DNA of 64,000 nt from Sorangiineae bacterium NIC37A_2. Its GTDB lineage: Bacteria > Myxococcota_A > Polyangia > Polyangiales > Polyangiaceae. Shown one piece after another: positions 9,727-18,742 of the stretch. The position numbers and the translations under genes were made by a program. How positions within the stretch are numbered: position 1 is the first letter of the stretch; every line of letters begins with the position of its first letter. The stretch lies in the NCBI GenBank assembly GCA_002085155.1, contig NASX01000004.1:1-64000 (forward strand), read 5' to 3'. Under the pieces are notes generated by a model. The model searched no databases, had not been told where the DNA came from, and saw only the letters and a program-made list of their open reading frames with translations.

Positions 9727-11198
9727 CGAGTGATGTCATAGTGGTCGGGGGAGGTGTCGGTGGACTCACTGCCGCCGCGCTTCTGACTCATCGTGGCCTT
9801 CGGGTGCGTCTTGTCGAAGCTGGGTCCCGGCTCGGGGGCAAGGCAGGAACAACCTACGTGGACGGGGTGCCTCTCGACACCGGGCCGAGCGTCTTGACTC
9901 TTCCGCATGTGATCGAGGCTGTGTTCGACGAAGTTGGCCTGCCGAAGAGCGAACGCTTTGAGGTGATCGAGCTGAGTCCATCCTTCCGCTACGTCTTTCC
10001 GAGCGGGGCCGAGGTGCTCTTCCACCATGAGCTCGGCGAGACCTTCGCTTCTGTCGAGTCGAGTCTGGGGGCGCGCGCGCGAGCAGAGCTCGAAGACTAT
10101 CTCAGCTACTCGCGGCAGATCTGGGAAGCGGCTGCTCCTCATTTCGTCATGGGCCCAGCTCCAGAGGTTTCGCGGCTGCTTCGGGGCGGGCCGCGCATTT
10201 GGGGTGCTGTCCGTCAGATCGATGCGTTGCGCACCCTCCGCTCGGCCATCAAGAGTCGCGTCAAGACTCCCGAGCTCGTGAGCATTCTCGAGCGCTATGC
10301 GACGTACAACGGTTCTGATGCGCGCACCGCGCCGGCCACGCTCGGCTGCATTGCGCACGTGGAGCTGGGGCTCGGCGGATTCGGTGTGCGCGGCGGCCTC
10401 AGGGCAGTGGTCTCTGCGCTCGAGCGAGCTCTCCAGCGAGCGGGAGCTCAGATCGAGCTCGCTACAAAAGTCACCGGACTCCTCTTTTCGGGGCGAAGGG
10501 TGCGCGGCGTGGAGACCACACGTGGCACATTCCTCGCGGAGAGCGTCGTGCTCGGGGCTGACCTCGGACAGTGGCAGGGGAGCTTTCCGAGCGGCAAAGT
10601 TCCGGGGAGCGGGGAGACCGCGTCCATGTCCGGGTACAACGCGATTTTTCTGCGCTCGAAGGCGCCCGATCCGATGCCCAGGCTGGCTCCACACACCGTC
10701 TTTTTCCCAGAGAATTACGAGAAAGAGTTCGCCGACATCTTCGATGAGGGACGTGTGCCCGAAGAGCCGACCATCTACGTGTGCGCGCAGGATCGCTGTC
10801 ATAAAACTCAGAGTTTTCCCGATCGCGAACCCTTGTTCACGATGGTGAATGCGCCTGCGCTCTCGTCCTCTCGCTCTCTCCCGGGCGCGGAGGCGATTGC
10901 GGAGCGGATCCGCGAGCGCCTCGTGACTGCCAAGCTGCTCTCTGCCGAGGACGAGCTGGTTTGGTCCCGCTCTCCCTCCGATCTAGCCCGGGAGTTTCCT
11001 GGGAGCGGGGGCGCGCTCTACGGACCCGCTTCGAACTCGATGATGTCGGCCTTCCGTCGGGTCCCGAATCGCTTGCCAGATTGCGACGGACTCTACGTCG
11101 CTTCTGGCAGTGCACACCCTGGGGGCGGGGTTCCTTTGGCGGTCCAGTCGGGCCGTTTGGCAGCCGACTGCGTGATACAAGAGAGGACAATGGGATGA
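9723..11198 (+). CDS. crtD: CrtI-family desaturase, CrtD-like (hydroxyneurosporene/1-HO-carotenoid desaturase)
   Basis: DVIVVGGGVGGLTAAALLTHRGLRVRLVEAGSRLGGKAGT; C-terminal GSAHPGGGVPLAVQSGRLAAD; downstream of crtC. Confidence 0.82.
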   Translation: MTSDVIVVGGGVGGLTAAALLTHRGLRVRLVEAGSRLGGKAGTTYVDGVPLDTGPSVLTLPHVIEAVFDEVGLPKSERFEVIELSPSFRYVFPSGAEVLFHHELGETFASVESSLGARARAELEDYLSYSRQIWEAAAPHFVMGPAPEVSRLLRGGPRIWGAVRQIDALRTLRSAIKSRVKTPELVSILERYATYNGSDARTAPATLGCIAHVELGLGGFGVRGGLRAVVSALERALQRAGAQIELATKVTGLLFSGRRVRGVETTRGTFLAESVVLGADLGQWQGSFPSGKVPGSGETASMSGYNAIFLRSKAPDPMPRLAPHTVFFPENYEKEFADIFDEGRVPEEPTIYVCAQDRCHKTQSFPDREPLFTMVNAPALSSSRSLPGAEAIAERIRERLVTAKLLSAEDELVWSRSPSDLAREFPGSGGALYGPASNSMMSAFRRVPNRLPDCDGLYVASGSAHPGGGVPLAVQSGRLAADCVIQERTMG

Positions 11199-11977
11199 GA
11201 GACGGGAGGACAAGCGGCTTGCGAAGCCTGGGCTCGAGGAAGATCCTGCGCATAGGAGCGCTGGCCTGCGCAGTTCTGTTCTCCGGAGTCGGGAGCGCCG
11301 AGAGCGACCCCTCAGGGACCTACGTGTTCATCTCCCAGAGTCGCAGCGTCACCAAGCTGCCGGTGGTGAAAGACTACGTCGCGCTCACGCGCTCGGTGGC
11401 GGTCGTGGAGCTCCGTTCCGACGGAAAGCGCCTGATCGGCAGCGGTCCTCTCTGTTCGGTGGAGCTCGCAGGTAGCTCGAGCATGGTACGGATGGAGCTC
11501 CCCGCGGCTTTTCAGCGCTCCCTGCCGCCAGTGCGCATCGACGCGACCCTGAAGAAGCAGGGTAGCAGCGTGCGTTTCGAGCAGGCTCCCCAGACGGTCG
11601 TCGTGGGCGCTCGGCTGCGCGATCCGATCCGCGAGAAGCTGCCGGAGAGCGCCGATGATGCGCGCGTCGTGGACCAAGATCGGGACGGTCGTCCCGGCGT
11701 CACGGTCCGGGTCCATGGGATCGTTTCTGGTGAGGTGTTCGTCGTGCAGCGCAGCACGAGTCAGCTCCGCGGCGTGCAAGACGAAAAGGGCTTCTCTGGC
11801 CAGGTCATCTTCCAGAACGAACAATCTGTCTTGGGAGCGACCTCTCCTTTCCTCAAGGGCAATCGCGCGAGCGAGCCAACGCGCGAGGGGAGCTGGTTTC
11901 GTCTCGAGCGCCTCCAGAAGGGGCAAAAATGTGACGCAGCCCAAGCGCGCGCTCGGACGATCTTCTCCGCCGAATAG
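11195..11977 (+). CDS. predicted exported protein of unknown function, translationally coupled to crtD
   Basis: ATGA overlap; N-terminal hydrophobic signal (ILRIGALACAVLFSGVGSAES). Confidence 0.7.
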   Translation: MRDGRTSGLRSLGSRKILRIGALACAVLFSGVGSAESDPSGTYVFISQSRSVTKLPVVKDYVALTRSVAVVELRSDGKRLIGSGPLCSVELAGSSSMVRMELPAAFQRSLPPVRIDATLKKQGSSVRFEQAPQTVVVGARLRDPIREKLPESADDARVVDQDRDGRPGVTVRVHGIVSGEVFVVQRSTSQLRGVQDEKGFSGQVIFQNEQSVLGATSPFLKGNRASEPTREGSWFRLERLQKGQKCDAAQARARTIFSAE

Positions 11978-12028
11978 GGCCCAGCACTTCGGGCTGAGCC
12001 GCTTCGAGGCCGAGAACTCAGCGCGGGC

Positions 12029-13675
12029 TTAGGCTCCGAGGAGCTCGACGCGCGTCTTGGGAGCGGGCATACCCGCCATCAAACCCTTGAGCGGAACGGT
12101 TACGATCGGCTCAAGTCGGAGGCCATCTTCCGCGAGGATGCCATTGGCGGCGAGGTATCCGCTCGCGGCCGCAGCTTCGAGGAGCATGGCGGGGAAGGGG
12201 AGTTTGACCCAATCGGCCGCGCAATAGAGCCCGGGGACACCGGTCTCGACGGTGGGACGATCCGCTTCTAGGCCGACGTGGAACGCGGAGAAGTTCTGCT
12301 CCACGACGTACCATTCGTGGAGCACACTCGCGCCTTCGAGCTCGGGGAAGCGCCGCAGCAGCTCGCCGAACAGGGTCGGCTTGATCTCGGCATCGACCAG
12401 GTCATCGGGGACCGCATAACAATGCAGCTCGAGGACGGCGCGCGTTTTCGGATCGGCGCGCCCGCTCTTGAGGTCTTCCTTGGTCTCCACCTCGAAGCGA
12501 TGGAACGCCGTGACGGCGTCGAGAGCTCGCTCTCTCTCAGTAATGACGAAAACGGGGACGCTCTCGCGGATGTCCTTGTCGATCCAGATGCGCCAGACCA
12601 CGTAGCGTTGTCCGGCGCGGACGGAGCCGATGCGCCTCCTTGTCTCCTCGGGCAGGCCGGGTGCATCGAGGAATAGAGGGCCGAGGGCAGGTGCGTCGAG
12701 AGCGACCACCACCGCGCCGTAAGGGCGCCCGTTGACCTGAAAACCCTCCAAAGTGCGCGAAAATTCTCGAACAGGGTCAAGCGTGCGCACCTCTGCGCCG
12801 AGGGACTCGAGCTCTTCGGCGATCGGGCGCATCAGGCCCGCCTCGTAGTCGCGGATCGGGTACTCGTAGAGGAGACCACCGTCCTGGCTCAGGTAATAGA
12901 AGTGAAACGCCTTGATCAGCTGAGCGAGAGAGAGCTTTTCTTCGTCGGCGAAAAAAGCGCGAGCGAAGGTATTGAAGGCGAGCTTGAGCCGCGGAGGGAC
13001 TCGGCCGCGCCGCGCGAACTCGGCGTAGCTGACGGAATCATAACGGCGAAAGGTCGCATCGGCTTCGTACTCGAGAAACACGCCATAGAGGTCGCGTCCG
13101 GGCGCACTGACTGCGTCCTTGAGGGAGAAGAGGCCACGCCGGAGGAGCCCGAACAGATTCAAGACCGGTGTGGGCTCGACGCCGCGAAAACGCGTCATCG
13201 CGCCGCTCTTCTCGCAGATGACGTAGTCGTCGATCGACTCAAGCTCACAGATTCGAACGGAGTCGAGCAAGCGGCGGAAGCTGTGATAGTGCGGAAAAAA
13301 GGCGTGGAAGCCGTGACTCACCCAGGTCTCTTGTCCAGCGAGCACGGGCTCTCTCTGGCTCCCGAGCTTCCCACCGAGAAAGGCCTTCTTCTCGTACAAG
13401 GTGACCGGGTAACCGCGGCGCGCCAAGGTGAGCGCGGCGGTCAGGCCGGCGACGCCGCCCCCGAGAACAGCGACGGATCGCAATGCCTCTTTCGTGAGAG
13501 GCGCGCTTGGGTCAGGTCGCACGAACTCATGCTTGTATCCGCCGAGGCGCGCCCGGATGAGAGCCTTGAGCCCCAGGAAGAAGGCGAAGGGGATCGCGAG
13601 CAGACCGAGAAGAAGACCGAACCAGGGGAGCATGGATGATGTGCCGGGAGAAACGAGGAGTCTTGGCTCTACCAT
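12029..13675 (-). CDS. FAD-dependent carotenoid desaturase, CrtU-like (aromatic end-group synthase candidate); alternative start 13633
   Basis: N-terminal TM; VAVLGGGVAGLTAALTLARRGYPVTLYEKKAFLGGKLG; SHGFHAFFPHYHSFRRLL resembles CrtU GFHAFFRQYYNLR. Confidence 0.65.
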   Translation of the reverse strand: MVEPRLLVSPGTSSMLPWFGLLLGLLAIPFAFFLGLKALIRARLGGYKHEFVRPDPSAPLTKEALRSVAVLGGGVAGLTAALTLARRGYPVTLYEKKAFLGGKLGSQREPVLAGQETWVSHGFHAFFPHYHSFRRLLDSVRICELESIDDYVICEKSGAMTRFRGVEPTPVLNLFGLLRRGLFSLKDAVSAPGRDLYGVFLEYEADATFRRYDSVSYAEFARRGRVPPRLKLAFNTFARAFFADEEKLSLAQLIKAFHFYYLSQDGGLLYEYPIRDYEAGLMRPIAEELESLGAEVRTLDPVREFSRTLEGFQVNGRPYGAVVVALDAPALGPLFLDAPGLPEETRRRIGSVRAGQRYVVWRIWIDKDIRESVPVFVITERERALDAVTAFHRFEVETKEDLKSGRADPKTRAVLELHCYAVPDDLVDAEIKPTLFGELLRRFPELEGASVLHEWYVVEQNFSAFHVGLEADRPTVETGVPGLYCAADWVKLPFPAMLLEAAAASGYLAANGILAEDGLRLEPIVTVPLKGLMAGMPAPKTRVELLGA

Positions 13676-13755
13676 ACTCCCGAGCGGGGGCGCGCCTTCG
13701 CCGCCCTCCCAGGAAGCGAAGGAACCCGAAGCGCCTCAGCTCATGGGAAGACAGC

Positions 13756-13884
13756 TCATTGGAAGATGCCGAAGTTTCCGAGAAGCCACCAAAGAAAGAT
13801 GAAGACGAGGATCGTCGTGAAGCATCCTCCGCCCAGTTTCTTGGCTCCGTATCCAGCAGCGAGACCACGTAATAGCTTGCTCAT
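13756..13884 (-). CDS. 42-aa single-TM small membrane protein MSKLLRGLAAGYGAKKLGGGCFTTILVFIFLWWLLGNFGIFQ
   Basis: Read by hand on the minus strand (below the ORF track cut-off); hydrophobic ILVFIFLWWLLG segment. Confidence 0.6.
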   Translation of the reverse strand: MSKLLRGLAAGYGAKKLGGGCFTTILVFIFLWWLLGNFGIFQ

Positions 13885-14019
13885 CTTCGTCTCTATAGCA
13901 GCCCCATGGGGAGAGCCAACGTGAGGCGAAGTGCCCCAAGTGGAGCAAAACTGTCTCAGTGGTGCTCACGGAACGCTCCCAATTGGGAGCCGCGCAGCCT
14001 CGAAGACACACGCTGAGAG

Positions 14020-15042
14020 TTACGCGGCCGGCTGTTTCGAGCGTGTCAGCGCTGGAGTCGAGGTGGCGGTCTTGACGATTTCGTCGATGAAGCTGAGCTT
14101 CTCGCGAACGGTGGCGGCGAGTTGAAATGGGTAGGCGTCGCTGTGTCCCATGCTGCGGTTCATGGAGTTGAGCGCAATCATTAGCTCACACCAGTCATCG
14201 AGCGTCTCCTGGATAGGGCGCTTGAAGCTGCGCGAGTCCCCTTGATGGGTACGCAGGCCAAAGGTCACAGCCGTCTGCCAGCTATCCAAGATGTGGAGGT
14301 AGTGGGCCCAGGTTTCGGCCCAGTCTTCCCAAGGATGAGACGTCGCGTAGCTCGATACGTGCGTATCCTGGAAGTCGGTGCGCGGATTCGCATAGTGAGT
14401 CTTGAGCGCTTCGCTGTAGTCGGCGCGCTCGTCTCCGAACACGCTGCGGAAGCGCTCGAGCTCAGCGTCGCTCAAGAAGAAACGAGTCCAGTAGTAGTGG
14501 CCGACTTCGTGCCGGAAGTGTCCGAGCAGCGTGCGATAGTCTTCTCCTAGCTTCTGTCGGGCTTCTTCCCGCCGGGCCGGGTCTGCCTCGTTCAAGTCGA
14601 GGGTGATGAGCCCGTCGGCGTGCCCGATGATGACGGGTTCGTCCGGTGTGCCGCGCCTCAGCGCAAAGCCGACGCCCGTCGGGTCCTCATTCAAAGGGAT
14701 CACCGGGAGGCCCAAATCGAGCAGGCTAAAGACGAGCCGGCGCTTGGGCTGCTCGACGCGCTGGAGCAGCTCGCGGTCCTCGTCGCCGGAAACGGTGGTC
14801 TCGACGTTCAGGCGGCAGGCGAGACAAAGGTCAGAAGTCGCATCCGCATCAAGAACCCAGTTGCAGAGACCACTGCCGTAGTTGGCGCAAGGGCGCAGGC
14901 CATCTCTCGAGTTCTTCCCTTTCTCATCGAGGAGAACAAAGTTTGCTTGCGTGACCGAGAAGCCGACCGCGTTCTGACATTTCAGGCAGAGGGAGTTGTC
15001 AAAGAAGAGTCGATTGGAACAGGCGCAGCGAAAGGTCCTCAT
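14020..15042 (-). CDS. putative zinc-binding metallopeptidase with N-terminal zinc ribbon
   Basis: CxC/CxxC cysteine pairs; HEVGHYYW motif. Confidence 0.8.
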   Translation of the reverse strand: MRTFRCACSNRLFFDNSLCLKCQNAVGFSVTQANFVLLDEKGKNSRDGLRPCANYGSGLCNWVLDADATSDLCLACRLNVETTVSGDEDRELLQRVEQPKRRLVFSLLDLGLPVIPLNEDPTGVGFALRRGTPDEPVIIGHADGLITLDLNEADPARREEARQKLGEDYRTLLGHFRHEVGHYYWTRFFLSDAELERFRSVFGDERADYSEALKTHYANPRTDFQDTHVSSYATSHPWEDWAETWAHYLHILDSWQTAVTFGLRTHQGDSRSFKRPIQETLDDWCELMIALNSMNRSMGHSDAYPFQLAATVREKLSFIDEIVKTATSTPALTRSKQPAA

Positions 15043-15206
15043 GGGCCTCTGGAGTGAAGCGCCCCAGGGCCCTCCGCGCCACTTGCGAAAGGCTCATGAG
15101 CGACTCATGAGCCTCTGGGTATGGGCAAGCGGTAAGTGGGAAGAGCTCCCTTCGCGCCTCCGCACGGCCGTGGAAACGCTCTACTGTTCGATCCAGAAAC
15201 TGAAGC

Positions 15207-16874
15207 TCAGATCCAGAAGCTGAAGTAGACGTAGACGACGAGGACCAACGCCACGAGCAGCACGCTCGCGATCACGTCCGAAGCGCCCCAGCTCTCGCGG
15301 TTTTCGGCTTGCTCAGCAGGGCTCAGGCCCGAATAGGTGAGCCCAGCGATTTGGGTGGCTGGCTGCGCGGGGGCCGAAAGGGAGGCGAAAACGACGACGA
15401 GGACGCTGATCAGGAACAGCCAACCTGATGCGTAGAGGAAGTTGAGCTGCGCGATGCTTCCGAGGAGTCCTTCGCTGCTCATGACGCCAGCGCCCGCGAG
15501 GGCCTGGAGCGTGAGCTTCGTCATGCCGAGGATGAACCCGATGCTGAGCCCATAGAGCGCGCCGCGGGCGTTCACGCGCTTGACGAAGAGGCCGAGCAAG
15601 AAGACGGCGGTGATCGGCGGAGCGAGGTAGCCCTGGACGCTCTGCAGGTATTGGTAGAGGCCTCCGCCGGAGATGAACTTCATGACGGGGATCCAGAGGA
15701 GCCCCAGCACGACGACGATTCCGGTCGCCATGCGTCCCACCATGACGAGGTGCTTTTCGGGACGACCCGGGCGGATCTTCTCGTAGATGTCGACGGTGAA
15801 CAGGGTCGCCGCGGAGTTGAAGAGTGAGGCGAGAGAGCTCATCAGCGCGGACAAGACGCCGGCGATGACGACGCCCCGGAGCCCAGCGGGGAGAAGTGAC
15901 GCGACCATGGTCGGGAAGACCATGTCGCCGCTCACGTTGCCGTCCGAATCCGAGGGAATCGAGATGATGCCCTTCTGGTGGAGCGCGTAGCCGATCATGC
16001 CGGGGATGAGGAAGATGAAGACGGGCAGGACCTTCAGGTAACCGCCGAAAATAGCGCCGCGCCGCGCGTCTTTGAGGCTCTTGGCGGCGAGGGTGCGCTG
16101 GACGATGTATTGGTCGGTGCACCAGTACCAAACGCCGATGATGACCGAGGCGATCATGACGCCGAGCCAGGGGAAATCGGGATCTTCGAGGGGGCGCCAG
16201 AGGGCGAACGTCGAGGACTTCTCGCTCACGATCTGGCGCAGCTCGCCCCAGCCGCCGAGCTGGGCCAGGCCAAAGATCGTAATGAAAGCGGAGCCGAGGA
16301 TGAGGAGACCGGTCTGGGCGACCTCTGTATAGACGACGGCCCGAAAGCCTCCGAACACCGTATAAATGCCGGTAAGGACGACGGTGGTCACGGCGCCGAC
16401 CATGAAGGCGTTGTCGGGGTTGCCGAAGGTGTCGGGGAGCAGCGTCTGAAAGACGAGCGCACCAGCGAACACCGTCACCGAGACCTTGGTGAAGACGTAA
16501 GCGACGAGGGAGACGCAGGAAAGGACAAGACGGGTCGAGGCGTCGAAGCGGCGCTCGAGGAACTCCGGCATCGTGAACACCCCGGAGCGGTAGTAGAAGG
16601 GAACGAACACCCAGCCGAGCAGGAGCATGACCCACGCTTGAAGTTCCCAGTGGGCCATGGCCATACCGCTGGTCGCGCCGTTGCCGGCGAGGCCCACGAT
16701 GTGCTCAGAACCGACGTTTGAGGCGAGGAGTGAACAACCCACCGCGAACCACCCGATGTCGCGCCCTGCCAAGAAATAGTCGGTGGAAGTCTGCTGCTTC
16801 TGAGAGGACTTCCAGACGATGAAGACGAGGACGCTGAAGTAGAGCGCGACGACGAGCCAGTCGATGGGTTGCAT
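15207..16874 (-). CDS. sodium:solute symporter (SSS family, SGLT-like)
   Basis: DWLVVALYFSVLVFIVWKSSQKQQTSTDYFLAGRDIGWFAVGCSLLASNVGSEHIVGLAG; multiple TM. Confidence 0.92.
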   Translation of the reverse strand: MQPIDWLVVALYFSVLVFIVWKSSQKQQTSTDYFLAGRDIGWFAVGCSLLASNVGSEHIVGLAGNGATSGMAMAHWELQAWVMLLLGWVFVPFYYRSGVFTMPEFLERRFDASTRLVLSCVSLVAYVFTKVSVTVFAGALVFQTLLPDTFGNPDNAFMVGAVTTVVLTGIYTVFGGFRAVVYTEVAQTGLLILGSAFITIFGLAQLGGWGELRQIVSEKSSTFALWRPLEDPDFPWLGVMIASVIIGVWYWCTDQYIVQRTLAAKSLKDARRGAIFGGYLKVLPVFIFLIPGMIGYALHQKGIISIPSDSDGNVSGDMVFPTMVASLLPAGLRGVVIAGVLSALMSSLASLFNSAATLFTVDIYEKIRPGRPEKHLVMVGRMATGIVVVLGLLWIPVMKFISGGGLYQYLQSVQGYLAPPITAVFLLGLFVKRVNARGALYGLSIGFILGMTKLTLQALAGAGVMSSEGLLGSIAQLNFLYASGWLFLISVLVVVFASLSAPAQPATQIAGLTYSGLSPAEQAENRESWGASDVIASVLLVALVLVVYVYFSFWI

Positions 16875-16934
16875 GTGGGGGCGTTCTTTCGAGATCGGGC
16901 GGACGCTTCCGGGAACGAACGAGTCCGGGGAAGG

Positions 16935-18737
16935 CTAGTTGAGGTAGTTTCGGCTGAGACGCGCCGTAACTCCAAGACATAGGAGGGCGAGAGCGAGCCA
17001 GGGAGTCCCCTTGGGGCTTTGGGGTCCGACGTCGCACGCACAGCCCGCGGCATCGCGGAGAGGCTCTGGGGCCGCCTTCTTGAGAGTGAGAAGGGCCAGG
17101 CCAAAGCGCGGGAGCTCAAGCTCGATCGTGGCTACGCCGCCCTCGACCTCCAGGGTGCGAGGCGAGCCCACATCGAGAGAGTTTGCTGCGGCGTGGAGGG
17201 CTTCCAGCTGTTCGTCGGAAGGGGTGACGGGGCTGCCTTGAGCTTTCCAGGTCGCAAACGCGTTTCCGTAGGTGTCGTCGACGCGCTTCTCGCTGAGCGT
17301 GACGCGTTCGCCGAAGGCCTTCGGAAGTGACACTTGGAGGCGGACGGTCGCGGGCTCCGCTTCGACGAGGTCGTCGTGGTAGTGGAACAAGAGCACGCGG
17401 AGCTCATTTTCGTCGAGGGCCGCCCAGGCGTCGACCTCAGGTTCCTCACGGACGCCGTCTTCGAGGAGGCTCGAGAGCGTTTTCGCTCCGGTGCTCGCGA
17501 CGGGGACGGAGCCGCCCCGGAGAGCTCCGAGGAGCTTGAAGGCGCCAAGGACGGGGAGGTGGATACCGCGGGTCGCAAGTGCCCGATAGCCGGCGAAATA
17601 GGGCGTATCCGGGAAAGTGAAGGCCCAGGTGACAATGCCCTCGAGCTCTACGCCCATATCACGAGCGAGCTCGAGAGAGCGTTTCATCATCGCGACCTCA
17701 TAAGCGCCGTAGGCGGGCGAGTTTCTGTAGTCGAGGTAGCGATGGCGTGACGAGGGGCAGGCGGCGCAGCCGTCAGGATCTGCTTCGCTGATGATGATAG
17801 GGGTCTCGGCAAACGGGGAGTCGAGGACCGTCTCGAAGCCCATGCGATGGAGGCGGAGCTGGCTCCCGAGGTCGAGGCGCACGTGTCCGTCGACTTGAGT
17901 CACGCCGCCCTTCGCGTGGAAGGTGACGCGATCGAGGCGTGTGCCAACTTCGCCGGTCACTGCGTTTTCTCCGCTCGCGCAATGAGCGAGGAACTCCCCG
18001 AGGAACTCGCGCTCCGGACTCGCCACGGCGGGCGCGCCGAGCAGCGCGTCTGGCAAGACAGAGTGCAAAGCGGCTTCCGTGAAGTCGTAGAGACGATGGA
18101 ACTCTTCGGGGGTTCCCTGCCAGTAGCCGATGTCCGGTTCGTTCCAGAGCTCCCAGATCCAGTTCGTCTGCGAGTCCTCGTGGCGATCTTTGGCGTGCGC
18201 CGCCCAAGCTGCCACGAGTCCCGCCCATTTTTCGTAGTCCTTCGGCGGATAGAAGGAGCCGCCGTCGAGCACGAAGGTGCCGCTGTTCCGATAGGGATCG
18301 GGACGAGACGAGAGAGCCTTTGGCATGAAGCCGAGCTCGAAGAGAGGAGCGACGCCGGCCTCTACGGTTGTATCGATGATCGAGTCGATCTTCGTAAAGT
18401 CGTAGACGGGATTGCCGTCACTGTCTTCGCTGTAGATGTTCGTCGAGCCCCACTTCATCGAGGGCTCACCTTCGTCGGTGTTGAAGAGGAAATGAGTTCG
18501 GGTGCGCACCTGGGCGTCGTGAATGGCGGCGAGGGTCTCGAGAAGCTCGGTCCCCTCGGGAGTCGTGGTGTAGTTGGCTTCGTCGTAGCCAAAAAAAGCC
18601 CAAATAGGCTTGAGTGGCGTCGCCTTTGCGCGTGCGTCGACCTCGATCACGACCTCGATCCCTCCGTAGGCTCTCGGCGCAAAGAGCAAAAGCGCCCATG
18701 TGAGCGCAGCGGTAGGGCGGAGGAAAGGAAGCGCCAC
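16935..18737 (-). CDS. secreted glycoside hydrolase, GH39-like (beta-xylosidase/arabinosidase candidate) with MYXO-CTERM-like tail
   Basis: WIWELWNEPDIGYW acid/base region; signal peptide; C-terminal GCACDVG...WLALALLCLGVTARLSR. Confidence 0.75.
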   Translation of the reverse strand: MALPFLRPTAALTWALLLFAPRAYGGIEVVIEVDARAKATPLKPIWAFFGYDEANYTTTPEGTELLETLAAIHDAQVRTRTHFLFNTDEGEPSMKWGSTNIYSEDSDGNPVYDFTKIDSIIDTTVEAGVAPLFELGFMPKALSSRPDPYRNSGTFVLDGGSFYPPKDYEKWAGLVAAWAAHAKDRHEDSQTNWIWELWNEPDIGYWQGTPEEFHRLYDFTEAALHSVLPDALLGAPAVASPEREFLGEFLAHCASGENAVTGEVGTRLDRVTFHAKGGVTQVDGHVRLDLGSQLRLHRMGFETVLDSPFAETPIIISEADPDGCAACPSSRHRYLDYRNSPAYGAYEVAMMKRSLELARDMGVELEGIVTWAFTFPDTPYFAGYRALATRGIHLPVLGAFKLLGALRGGSVPVASTGAKTLSSLLEDGVREEPEVDAWAALDENELRVLLFHYHDDLVEAEPATVRLQVSLPKAFGERVTLSEKRVDDTYGNAFATWKAQGSPVTPSDEQLEALHAAANSLDVGSPRTLEVEGGVATIELELPRFGLALLTLKKAAPEPLRDAAGCACDVGPQSPKGTPWLALALLCLGVTARLSRNYLN

Positions 18738-18742
18738 ACGAC

